The notes under the pieces were generated by a model, which was given only the letters and a program-made list of their open reading frames with translations, was not told the DNA's origin and ran no database searches. A program made the position numbers and the translations under genes. This document shows, one piece after another, positions 16,834-24,856 of a stretch of 61,469 bases of DNA; the first letter of the stretch is position 1; each line of letters begins with the position of its first letter. This DNA comes from JANQEA01 sp964530075 (GTDB lineage Bacteria > Bipolaricaulota > Bipolaricaulia > UBA7950 > UBA9294): positions 1 to 61,469 of the forward strand of contig CAZGXU010000005.1 in the NCBI GenBank assembly GCA_964530075.1, given 5' to 3'.

Positions 16834-17853
16834 ATGGCCGCCTCACAACGACGGATCGGACGCTGGTTCGTCTGGGGACTCGTCGTCCTCGTCGCCGCGT
16901 CGCTGTTCGCCGGACTCGTCGTCGGACCGGTGCCAATCCCCGTCCGCGCCGTCTGGGCGAGCCTGGTCGGCCGCGCGGCCGAATCCGTCTCGCCCGTCCA
17001 CCGCGTGATCGTCTCGGAATTGCGGCTTCCCCGCGTCTTGCTCGGCTTGCTCGTCGGCTCGGCGCTCGCCGTCTCGGGCGTCGCGATGCAGGGGCTGTTC
17101 CGAAACCCGCTCGCCAGTCCGTACGTCCTCGGGATCGCCAGCGGCGCATCGACCGGCGCGGCTCTGGCGATCCTGTTCGCAGCCGGGTCGGTCCTCGTCC
17201 TGCCGCTGGGGGCGTTCGTGGGGGGTGCGGCCGCCGTCTCGATCGTCTACGGGCTGGCCCGCGGTCGCGATCGGCGGACGTCGATCTTTACGCTCATCCT
17301 GTCCGGGGTCGCCGTCGGGTCGCTGTTCTCCGCCGTGACCAGCTTCCTCATCTTTCTCAGCTCCGGCGGCGAGAAGCTGTCCGACGTGCTGTTCTGGATC
17401 ATGGGAGGGCTGGGGCGCGCAAGCTGGACGGCCGTCGCCGTCCTCGGGCCGATCGCACTCGTCGGCATCGGAGCCGTGTTCTTCTTCGCCCGCGATCTGA
17501 ACGCGCTCGCGCTGGGCGAGGAGGGAGCGTTCCACGTCGGCGTCCACCCGGACTCGCTCTATCGGTGGCTTCTCGGCCTGACGACGGTGCTGACCGGCGC
17601 GGCAGTCGCGATGGCCGGGACCATCGGATTCGTCGGACTGATCATCCCCCACGCCATGCGCTTGTGGGTCGGCCCGGACCACCGTCGCTTGATCCCCGTC
17701 TCCGCGTTGGCAGGCGGCTGCTTCCTCGTCTGGTCGGACATGGCCGCACGGACGGTGTTCGCGCCGGCCGAGCTGCCTGTCGGGGTGATCACCGCCTTCC
17801 TCGGAGCGCCGTTCTTCCTCTACCTGTTGAAGACGAGAGGGGCGCGACTGTGA
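16834..17853 (+). CDS. FecCD-family ABC importer permease (BtuC-like)
   Basis: A 339-aa membrane protein with about ten hydrophobic segments. RLPRVLLGLLVGSALAVSG, GLFRNPLASPYVLGI and GFVGLIIPHAMRLWVGPDHR are hallmark FecCD/BtuC motifs. It would dimerise in the inner membrane and move the ligand delivered by the 15963 product. It starts one base after the preceding stop and overlaps the ATPase gene by one base (TGATG), so the three genes are one coupled operon. Confidence 0.92.
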   Translation: MAASQRRIGRWFVWGLVVLVAASLFAGLVVGPVPIPVRAVWASLVGRAAESVSPVHRVIVSELRLPRVLLGLLVGSALAVSGVAMQGLFRNPLASPYVLGIASGASTGAALAILFAAGSVLVLPLGAFVGGAAAVSIVYGLARGRDRRTSIFTLILSGVAVGSLFSAVTSFLIFLSSGGEKLSDVLFWIMGGLGRASWTAVAVLGPIALVGIGAVFFFARDLNALALGEEGAFHVGVHPDSLYRWLLGLTTVLTGAAVAMAGTIGFVGLIIPHAMRLWVGPDHRRLIPVSALAGGCFLVWSDMAARTVFAPAELPVGVITAFLGAPFFLYLLKTRGARL

Positions 17854-18704
17854 TGCGGATCCGCACGGAAGGCGTCTCGTTCGCCTACGACGCCGCGACG
17901 CCCGCCCTGCGCGGCGTCGATCTCGAAGTGGACGACGGCCAGTCGCTAGCGCTGGTCGGGCCGAACGGCTCCGGCAAGAGCACACTCCTCAAGATCCTGT
18001 CCGGGGTCCTACGACCGGACGGCGGGGCGGTTCTCCTCGACGGCACGCCGCTCCGCGCGCTCTCTGCCAGGCAGATCGCGCGGCGTGTGGGGATGGTCGA
18101 GCAAGAGCGCTCGATGGGGTTCGATTTCACCGTCCGCGAAGTCGTGGCGATGGGGCGGATTCCTCACCGTGGGCGGTTCGCGAGAGAGTCGGCGGCCGAT
18201 CGATCCGCGATCGATCGCGCGATGGACCTCTCCGACGTTCTCAGGCTCGGCCAACGGTCGATCCGCGCCGTTTCGGGGGGCGAACGCCAGCGGGTCTATC
18301 TGGCCATGGCGCTCGCGCAGCGGCCCGACGTCCTCCTCCTCGACGAGCCGACGACCCACCTCGACTTGCGCCACCAAGTGCAGTTCATGGAGATCGTGCG
18401 CGAGCGCGCACGAGACGGGATCGCCGTGCTGATCGCGATTCACGACCTTACCCTCGCTGCGCAAGCGTCCGACCGGATCGCGCTCCTGCGAGAAGGTCAG
18501 ATCGTGGTAGCGGGGGCGCCCGATAAAGTGCTCACGCGATCGAACGTGCGCCGCGTGTTCGACGTCGAGGCACTCGTCGGCCGGCATCCGGAGCGGGGGA
18601 CGATCTATGTCCTCCCGACGCTCGTCCGTCGGCCGCAGCCCTCGAACGCAGCATCGCCGGAAACGGACGATCACCCCGGAGGAAGTGGAATCTGCCCAAC
18701 GTAG
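17853..18704 (+). CDS. ABC importer ATP-binding protein (BtuD/FepC-like)
   Basis: This 283-aa ATPase has Walker A GPNGSGKST, signature VSGGERQRV, Walker B VLLLDEPTTHLD and the H-loop IHDLTLAAQ. These are the exact variants found with cobalamin and siderophore importers. The ATG at 17853 overlaps the permease stop. Its 3' end overlaps the convergent activator gene (ending 18671) by 34 bases, so the two messages are antisense at their tips. It completes a full importer. Confidence 0.93.
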   Translation: MRIRTEGVSFAYDAATPALRGVDLEVDDGQSLALVGPNGSGKSTLLKILSGVLRPDGGAVLLDGTPLRALSARQIARRVGMVEQERSMGFDFTVREVVAMGRIPHRGRFARESAADRSAIDRAMDLSDVLRLGQRSIRAVSGGERQRVYLAMALAQRPDVLLLDEPTTHLDLRHQVQFMEIVRERARDGIAVLIAIHDLTLAAQASDRIALLREGQIVVAGAPDKVLTRSNVRRVFDVEALVGRHPERGTIYVLPTLVRRPQPSNAASPETDDHPGGSGICPT

Positions 18705-20506
18705 AGGTCGGCGAACCGCTCGTCGGCCGACAGCTCGATGTACTCCACCGCCCGCGCGATCCGCACGGCGTCCTCGCGAAGGCCGCGGTCCAGCAGGGCG
18801 CGCCTCGCCCCGTGCCCGGCCGTGTTCCCGACGACGTGGACCCGCGATGGGTCGATCCTCGGCAGAAAGCCGGTCGAGACGAGGTGCTCGCCGGACAAGC
18901 CGACCGAGAACGCGCCGGCGATCAGCACGCGGTCGACTTCTCGCGGGTCCAGGGCCGCGTGCTGGAGAAGGATCTCGATCCCCGTCCGAACGGCCGCCTT
19001 GGCAAGCTGGAACTGGCGGACGTCCCCCTGATGAAGGTGCACCGGTTTCTCACCGTCCGTCAGTCGAAACCGCCGTTCCTTCCCCTCCCCTTCCAGCCGG
19101 CGCGACAGCGGCGATGCCACGTCGGAGAACCGTCCCGACGACTCGATGACCCCCGCCGCATGGAGCTCGGCGACCGCGGAGACGAGGCCGGTTCCGCAGA
19201 GTCCGGCCGGCGATGACCCGCCGATGACCGCGCACTCGATCCGGCCGTCCTGAACGCGGACGGACTCGATCGCCCCGTCGAGCGCCGCCATCCCCTGGAC
19301 GATCGACGCACCCTCGAACGCCGGCCCCGCCGCCGTCGAACAGGCGACCAGCCGACCTCCCTGGGCGAGAACGATCTCGCCGTTCGTCCCTACGTCGAGG
19401 AAGAGGGTGCACCCTTCGCTCCGCGAGAGATCCGTCGCCAGAATCCCCGCCACGATGTCCGCGCCGACATAGGCGGAGATCGCGGGAAGCGTTTCGACGA
19501 CCCCGCGCGGATGCATGCGCAGCCCCACGTCCTTCCCCCGGCACCGGACCGCCCCGCCGAAGACCGGAGCGTACGGACTGACGTCGATCCCCCGCGGATC
19601 GACGCCGAGAAACAGGTGAAGCATCGTCGGGTTACCCACGACCGTCGCCGCATAGATCGACTCGGCCGGGACCCCGCTGTCGGCGATCGACCGCTCGACC
19701 AGCCCATTCAGACCGTCAATCACCGCCGAGTGGAGCTCCGCGAGGCCCGGATCGCCCCGGCGCCGGACGTGCGCGATCCGCGCGATCACGTCGCCGCCGA
19801 ACCGACGCTGCGGGTTCCGCGACGCCACCGCGCCGATCTGCTTCCCCGCCGAGAGGTCGAGCAGGTATGCCGCCAGCGTGGTCGTGCCGACATCAAGCGC
19901 CAGGCCGTAGAGCCCGGTCGCGGATCCGGCTCGGATGTCCACGATCTCGCCCTGCCCCTCGGCGACCGAGACGATCGCAGCGACCCCCTGCGAGGCGATC
20001 CCCAGACGCCGCAGCGCCGAGAGCGGCACGCGCACCCCGACGCCGAGCGCTCCGCGCAGCCGGACGACCGCGGGGCGTGGATCCTCGCGCGATGGCGGAT
20101 CGAAGCGGACCTCGCGCGACGTCACCATCGGGGCGAACCTGCCCCCGAGAGCGGCCATGTCGGCCCGCGCTTTGTGGTCGAGTTCGCCGGCCGCGAGCCG
20201 AACCTCGATCGTCGTCGTCCCCGCCAGGAGATGAGCGCACGCGAGCCGCCATCCATCGGCGAGCTCCGACGCCTCGAGCTGCGCCCGATCCGCGGGCACC
20301 GGCCTCGGCGCGCCGTCGAGGAAGCGGATCCGACACTCGCCGCATGTCCCCTGCCCGCCGCAGGATCCCGGGATCCGGATCCCCTCCTCCTGCAAGGCGT
20401 CGAGGACCGTCTGGCCCGGCTGCCCTCGGATCACCCGCCCCTCGGGCATGAGCACGAGCTGGACCACGGCTTCCTGCGACCCGTCGTCGCTCCTTCTAGA
20501 TCCCAC
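18671..20506 (-). CDS. RACo-like reductive activator of corrinoid proteins (2Fe-2S + DUF4445 ASKHA domain)
   Basis: A 611-aa protein. Near the N-terminus is a plant-type 2Fe-2S ferredoxin domain with C49, C55, C58 and C90 (CGGQGTCGEC then RLACAH). The rest is a DUF4445-type actin-like ATPase region with LYGLALDVGTTTLAAYLLD, FLDVGTNGEIVL and IAGAFSVGLSGEHL. RACo proteins use ATP to drive reduction of inactive Co(II) corrinoid to Co(I). It is the last gene of a minus-strand operon, 40 bases after the methyltransferase at 20547, matching known corrinoid gene sets. The GTG at 20506 has a weak binding site, and GTG at codon 14 is an alternative. Confidence 0.9.
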   Translation of the reverse strand: MGSRRSDDGSQEAVVQLVLMPEGRVIRGQPGQTVLDALQEEGIRIPGSCGGQGTCGECRIRFLDGAPRPVPADRAQLEASELADGWRLACAHLLAGTTTIEVRLAAGELDHKARADMAALGGRFAPMVTSREVRFDPPSREDPRPAVVRLRGALGVGVRVPLSALRRLGIASQGVAAIVSVAEGQGEIVDIRAGSATGLYGLALDVGTTTLAAYLLDLSAGKQIGAVASRNPQRRFGGDVIARIAHVRRRGDPGLAELHSAVIDGLNGLVERSIADSGVPAESIYAATVVGNPTMLHLFLGVDPRGIDVSPYAPVFGGAVRCRGKDVGLRMHPRGVVETLPAISAYVGADIVAGILATDLSRSEGCTLFLDVGTNGEIVLAQGGRLVACSTAAGPAFEGASIVQGMAALDGAIESVRVQDGRIECAVIGGSSPAGLCGTGLVSAVAELHAAGVIESSGRFSDVASPLSRRLEGEGKERRFRLTDGEKPVHLHQGDVRQFQLAKAAVRTGIEILLQHAALDPREVDRVLIAGAFSVGLSGEHLVSTGFLPRIDPSRVHVVGNTAGHGARRALLDRGLREDAVRIARAVEYIELSADERFADLYVGQIPLPPG

Positions 20507-20546
20507 GATCCCCCCGCTTGCGCTTTCCCATCCGGCGTCTCGACGG

Positions 20547-21344
20547 CTAGCGGCGCTCGCGCGCTCGATGGTGCCGGATGTACTCCATGCAGTACTCGTC
20601 GTTGCCGAGGAGCGCCCGCGCCGCGCAGACCGTCTCCGCGATCCCCGGATCGGTCGGATCGAGGATCGCTCCCTCGAGTCCGGCCTCGAGCAGCATCGCG
20701 AGGAACACGCGGTTGAGCAGCCGCCGGTCCGGCAATCCGAACGAGACGTTGCTCACCGCAGCGAGCGGTTTGACCCCGAGCTCGTCCTTGACGCGGCGGA
20801 TCGCCCCGAGGACCTCCCGCCCCTGCTCCGGCGAGCTCGCGACCGACATGCAGATCAGATCGACATACAGCCGATCGCGCGTCACGCCCGCCGTCTCGCA
20901 CTTCTCGACGAGCGCCGCCGCCTCTCGGACCCGGTCGTCGGCCGACTTCGGCATTCCGGCCTCGCCCATCGCCAGGCCGATCACCTCGCATCCGCGCTCC
21001 GCCGCGATCTCGATCAGCGCCGCCTTCGAGGGCTCGTTGCTGATCGAGTTCATCAGCGGCGCCCCGGAGCACCGGCGGATCGCCTCGGCCATCACGTCCG
21101 GATCGGACGTGTCGATTCCCAACCGTACATCGGGGCCCGATTCGTCCTCCACCACGCCGATCAGCCAGACGAGGTCGTCCAGCTCGCGATCCATCGACTG
21201 TCCCGCGTTCAGGTCGATGACGTCCGCTCCCGCCTCGAGCTGCCTCCGCGCGAGCCCGCGGATGTGCGTTTCGTCTCGATCCGCGATCGCACGGCCGACC
21301 CGCTTCCGCGTGGAGTTGATCAACTCGCCCACAATCAAGAACAT
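20547..21344 (-). CDS. DHPS-type methyltetrahydrofolate:corrinoid methyltransferase
   Basis: A 265-aa protein with the pterin-binding TIM-barrel motifs of AcsE/MetH/MtrH-like methyltransferases: GELINSTRKRVGRAI, AGADVIDLNAGQ, GIDTSDPDV, NSISNEP and SNVSFGLPDRRLLNR. In this family the Asn of SNVSFGLP contacts the pterin. It moves a methyl group between tetrahydrofolate and a corrinoid protein; with demethylating enzymes nearby, methyl-corrinoid to H4folate is the expected direction. Length equals that of AcsE, with no fused domains. GGGAGGA precedes the ATG. It sits between a glycoside-hydrolase-like gene and the activator in one operon. Confidence 0.92.
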   Translation of the reverse strand: MFLIVGELINSTRKRVGRAIADRDETHIRGLARRQLEAGADVIDLNAGQSMDRELDDLVWLIGVVEDESGPDVRLGIDTSDPDVMAEAIRRCSGAPLMNSISNEPSKAALIEIAAERGCEVIGLAMGEAGMPKSADDRVREAAALVEKCETAGVTRDRLYVDLICMSVASSPEQGREVLGAIRRVKDELGVKPLAAVSNVSFGLPDRRLLNRVFLAMLLEAGLEGAILDPTDPGIAETVCAARALLGNDEYCMEYIRHHRARERR

Positions 21345-21413
21345 GCCCGTCCTCCCTCGGCGGATGATCCGCCAATCCTAGGTTCGGGCGCCCCTCGAGG
21401 CAAGGCTCGCGCC

Positions 21414-23231
21414 CTATTCGTAGTAGCCCTTGTGGTTGAGGGTCCGCGCCCACATCTCCATCCGCGGTCGAAGCAGCATGGCGATCGCGCGCGGTTCCCA
21501 GATCCCATCCGTCGTCAGCCCCTGGTAGATCGGGTACTCCTTCAACGTCTGGTAGACGTCGAGCAGCTTGTCGTCTCGAACCTTCATCAGCGCCCTGGCC
21601 CCTCCGCCCGCTTCGAGCGCCGCTTCCACGTCCTTCGCCGAGCGCGCGTACTCGTCGATCATCGCCAGGATCACGAGCCCATCTCGCACGCGCACCAGCT
21701 CCTCGCTCGGATCGTTTCCACACGCGCTCTCGAACGCGTCGCGCGCCGCAAGCAGGTCCCCGCGATCGCGCCGGTGCCAATACGATTCGATCCGCTCGAT
21801 CCCCTGGGCAACCGTCCGGCGATCCTCCGCGGTGGAGGTCAGATAGCCCGCAGCGGCGTCGACGAGCTGCTCCCGCGCGACGGCCGGATCCCACGCCATG
21901 CGCATGAATGCGAAGTCGGACAGGAACCGGCCCGGCGGCGCGAGCCGATACGAGCACACCCCGCTCGCAGGAAGCCTTCCGGTGTACTCGAACTCGTCGA
22001 TCGTGTGGTCGAGATACGGTTTGGGGAACAGGCTGAGTCGATCGAGCATCCCGAACTCCTTGTCCATGTAGAAGAAAAAGTTCCTCGACCGGAAGCCGCG
22101 TTTCGCGGCGACCTCGAGGATCTCGATCGAATCCGAACGTGTCAGGCGCGGCCCGAACTCCTGGTCCTTCGTCAACTGGTTCACGCTCAGATCCATGAAC
22201 ACGACATCGGACGGCATGCCCCGAAGCAGTTGATCTTGGATCTCGTCGACGTTCTCGATCGCCGTCGTCGGGGGGTAGATCCCCCGAAGCGCCCCGAAGA
22301 ACCCCGACAACCAGTTCCAGAAGACGACCTCTCCTTCGGGGTTCCGCTCCTTCAGGGCCCCGCCGATCTCGCGGACGGCGTCCAGCCAGACCGCCGCTGT
22401 ATCCGGCCTGCAGCGCTCACAAAGACACCACCCGAGCGGCTCCGTCACCATGATCTCGATCCCGTCGAGGCCCTCGAGGAAGTCGAGCGAGTACCGGTGG
22501 TACTTCATGATGACGTCCTTCGCCTTCGACCAACACAGGGCGAGCCCGAAGTAACCACGGAGGGCGTCCGTCCGCAGCTCCGGGTGATCCCAGAACACCT
22601 GCGTCGGCACGTGGTTGTACGCCGCCATGACGTTCACTTTCATGCCCTGTTCGTGTGCGTACGCGATCGCCTGCCGCTGCACCTCCAGTCGCCACTTCCC
22701 CTTGTGGGTGGAAGGCACTTCGGGGTGGTACGGAAAGAGGCCGAGGATCGACAGCCGATTGACATTGAACCCGCGAACGAAGTCGATGTACGTCTTCCAC
22801 TCGTCGAACGTCCACATGTCCGGCGTCATCTTCGTCATGCCCATCGCGTACGACGCCACCCCGACACGTCGATCGGGCCAGCGCGGCGTCGACACGGAGT
22901 CCCAGGTTGCAGAGAACGGAGCGCGGATCTGCTCCGTCCTGATCCGCATAAGCAGGCCGTAGATGCCGTTCGCGGCGCCCGCATCGGAGTTGGCGGCGAT
23001 CTCGATTCGAGCCGGCAAAGACGAGCGGATCGCGTACCCCTCGTCCCCCAGACCGGGGACCGGCGGCGTTTGCACGCCCGCCAGGATTTCCGCGTCGAGC
23101 GGGACGTCGCACCACGTCCGAAGCCCCGCCGAAAGCCGCGCCGCCGCATGATCTACCTGCGAGTGGAACCCGGACCCGACGCGGCCGGTCGTTCCTCCCG
23201 GCGCGATCCGAAGCACCCTTCGCTCAGTCAC
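21414..23231 (-). CDS. Glycoside-hydrolase-like protein, paralogue of the 42480 product
   Basis: A 605-aa protein without signal peptide. Residues of about 1-130 resemble the small beta/alpha domain preceding GH20/GH67/GH84 barrels (SDAGAANGIYGLLM). The centre is a TIM-barrel-like region with MWTFDEWKTYIDFVRGFNVN, FWDHPELR and a Glu in IMVTEPLGWCLCERC. The C-terminal third is helical. The 42480 product shares the same layout, including the Glu and an FWNW motif. I cannot assign a GH family with confidence. The GTG at 23231 is chosen because GGAGGAGGGA is just upstream. Its operon with MeTr and RACo links sugar substrates directly to corrinoid chemistry. Confidence 0.7.
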   Translation of the reverse strand: MTERRVLRIAPGGTTGRVGSGFHSQVDHAAARLSAGLRTWCDVPLDAEILAGVQTPPVPGLGDEGYAIRSSLPARIEIAANSDAGAANGIYGLLMRIRTEQIRAPFSATWDSVSTPRWPDRRVGVASYAMGMTKMTPDMWTFDEWKTYIDFVRGFNVNRLSILGLFPYHPEVPSTHKGKWRLEVQRQAIAYAHEQGMKVNVMAAYNHVPTQVFWDHPELRTDALRGYFGLALCWSKAKDVIMKYHRYSLDFLEGLDGIEIMVTEPLGWCLCERCRPDTAAVWLDAVREIGGALKERNPEGEVVFWNWLSGFFGALRGIYPPTTAIENVDEIQDQLLRGMPSDVVFMDLSVNQLTKDQEFGPRLTRSDSIEILEVAAKRGFRSRNFFFYMDKEFGMLDRLSLFPKPYLDHTIDEFEYTGRLPASGVCSYRLAPPGRFLSDFAFMRMAWDPAVAREQLVDAAAGYLTSTAEDRRTVAQGIERIESYWHRRDRGDLLAARDAFESACGNDPSEELVRVRDGLVILAMIDEYARSAKDVEAALEAGGGARALMKVRDDKLLDVYQTLKEYPIYQGLTTDGIWEPRAIAMLLRPRMEMWARTLNHKGYYE

Positions 23232-23433
23232 TTCCCTCCTCCTGTCCGTGACGCCATGGGACACGGGGAGAGGCTGGATCCTGGCTGAGTCAACCGACAC
23301 TGACAGCGTGGAGTCTACGGGAGAGCTCGGATCGGATCAACCGCGCCCCGGCCTTGCGACGCCGGATGCTCGATCCCATCTCGTTCGCAGGACGCCGCCC
23401 AGCCTCCCCTTGCCGCGAAGCGAGCCCGGTGGA

Positions 23434-23461
23434 TTGCTTGACGGAGGCCGCCGCGTATACT
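23434..23461 (+). promoter_or_regulatory. Candidate promoter of the first UroD-family methyltransferase
   Basis: TTGCTT (23434-23439), a 16-base spacer and TATACT (23456-23461) lie about 130 bases before ATG 23590. They sit in the 358-base gap between divergent operons. No palindromic operator like that at 24821 is present. The minus-strand promoter in the same gap is not obvious. Confidence 0.4.
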
Positions 23462-23589
23462 GTGCGACGCCAGAGCATAGCCTTCCATGATCCACCTAGT
23501 CACTCCGCTCTGACCCGACAGGCGGCCAACGCACAATCGCCCGAAGTTGGCGGGGCGAGCACACGACGGCGCAGAGAGGAGTGATCGAG

Positions 23590-24708
23590 ATGATGTTTGA
23601 ACCGAATCCGGATTTCGGGAGACTTCGCCGTACCCTACTGTGTCAGGAGCCGGACCGCGTTCCGACTGCCGAGCTGTACGTCGATCGCCCGGCGAAGGAA
23701 GGGTTCTTCGGAGAGCCGGTCGACAGTCTGTCGAAGAGTATCGAGTTCTATCGCGCGGCCGGATACGACTACTACGGGCTCCGGTTCAGCTACGCGGACG
23801 ACTTCCACGTTGGGGATTTCAGCAAGTCCGGCCGCGGCAACGCGACCTATACGAAGACCGCCTACGGAGACGAGGGAACGAGGAAGCGCCATTGGGTCAG
23901 AGGCAAAGACCACTACATCAGCACCCTGGTGGACTTCGAAGCGTTCGAGTGGCCGGTCGCGGAGACGGACAAGGTTGCCGGAGAGGCGGACATCGACGCC
24001 ATGCCCGCCGAGGAAGCGCTCGACATCGTCCGCGAGCACCTGCCGAAGGGGATGAAGGTGATCGCCTGGTGCTCGGGGATCTTCGAGTACGTGAGCTGGC
24101 TCATGGGCTTCGAGAAGTTCTGCGAGGCGCTGTACGACGATCGCGAGCTCATCGGGCGGATGTTCGAGCGGGTCGGCGGCCTGTTCGCCAGCCTGTTCGA
24201 GTACATGGCCTCGATCGACATCGTCGGGGCGCTCTGGTACGCGGACGACGTCGCCTACGCCCAGGGGCTCCTCTGGTCTCCGAACCTGATGCGCAGATAC
24301 CTGTTCCCCTGGTACGAGGAGCTCGGGTCCATCGCGCGCCGCAACGACCTGCCGCTGATCCTGCACTCGGACGGCGACCTGTCCAAGATCCTCGAGGACT
24401 ACATCGCGTTCGGGTGGAATGCGATTCAACCGGTCGAGCCGAAGGCGATGGACATCCGGGAGCTGAAGCGCCAGTACGGGAAGAAGCTCTGCTTCATCGG
24501 GAACGTCGACCTGAGCTACACGTTGACGCGTGGAACCCCCGCGGAGGTCGACGAAGAGGTGAGAGGCCTGATCCGCGACGTTGCGCCAGGCGGTGGGTTC
24601 TGCGTCGGATCGTCCAACACGATCACCGACTACGTGCCGGCGGAGAACTACCGCGCCCTGCTCGAAGCGACGTTCCGCTACGGCGAGTATCCGATCCGTC
24701 TGCCCTAG
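23590..24708 (+). CDS. UroD-family methyltransferase-like protein with HxD in place of HxC
   Basis: This 372-aa protein has the uroporphyrinogen decarboxylase/MtaA fold signature: PDRVPTAELY near the start, GMKVIAWCSGIFE, a substrate-face YADDVAYAQGL and the C-terminal CVGSSNTITDYVP. In MtaA/MtbA-type enzymes a His-x-Cys pair binds the zinc that activates the methyl carrier. Here the aligned place reads LILHSDGDL, with H259 and D261, so the Cys is replaced. It may bind metal differently or act on another substrate. It starts at ATG 23590 with GAGAGGAG upstream, has its own likely promoter, and precedes the LacI operon on the same strand. Confidence 0.82.
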   Translation: MMFEPNPDFGRLRRTLLCQEPDRVPTAELYVDRPAKEGFFGEPVDSLSKSIEFYRAAGYDYYGLRFSYADDFHVGDFSKSGRGNATYTKTAYGDEGTRKRHWVRGKDHYISTLVDFEAFEWPVAETDKVAGEADIDAMPAEEALDIVREHLPKGMKVIAWCSGIFEYVSWLMGFEKFCEALYDDRELIGRMFERVGGLFASLFEYMASIDIVGALWYADDVAYAQGLLWSPNLMRRYLFPWYEELGSIARRNDLPLILHSDGDLSKILEDYIAFGWNAIQPVEPKAMDIRELKRQYGKKLCFIGNVDLSYTLTRGTPAEVDEEVRGLIRDVAPGGGFCVGSSNTITDYVPAENYRALLEATFRYGEYPIRLP

Positions 24709-24790
24709 TCGGATGCGTTGCGGGCCTCGGCTGCGCACCGCAATCGCGTAGAGTCGAACGGGAGTACAGCCCGGCTCACCCTCCCTTTGC

Positions 24791-24819
24791 TTGACATCGG
24801 AGCGGAACTGTGGTAGCGT
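24791..24819 (+). promoter_or_regulatory. Strong promoter of the LacI-led sugar/methyltransferase operon
   Basis: A perfect -35 TTGACA (24791-24796), a 17-base spacer and TAGCGT (24814-24819) with a TGG extension form the best promoter in the window. The -10 abuts the palindrome at 24821. The following genes run in one direction to 51461 with short gaps or overlaps, so this promoter may drive about 26 kb. Confidence 0.75.
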
Positions 24820-24820
24820 A

Positions 24821-24842
24821 TAAACGTTTACGTAAACGTTTA
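24821..24842 (+). promoter_or_regulatory. 22-bp perfect palindromic LacI-type operator
   Basis: Two copies of the palindrome TAAACGTTTA (24821-24830 and 24833-24842) are separated by CG, and the whole 22 bases is also a perfect palindrome. The central CG is typical of LacI/GalR-family sites. It covers the transcription start region and lies 15 bases before the regulator gene, so the LacI protein probably represses its own operon. I found no second copy in the window. Confidence 0.8.
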
Positions 24843-24856
24843 ACCAGGAGGGGCTC

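Noticed and set aside
20448..23288. A 946-codon open frame on the plus strand
   Set aside because: It runs antisense to three recognisable minus-strand genes (RACo-like, MeTr, GH-like) and its translation is low-complexity Arg/Asp/His-rich, the usual shadow in high-GC DNA.
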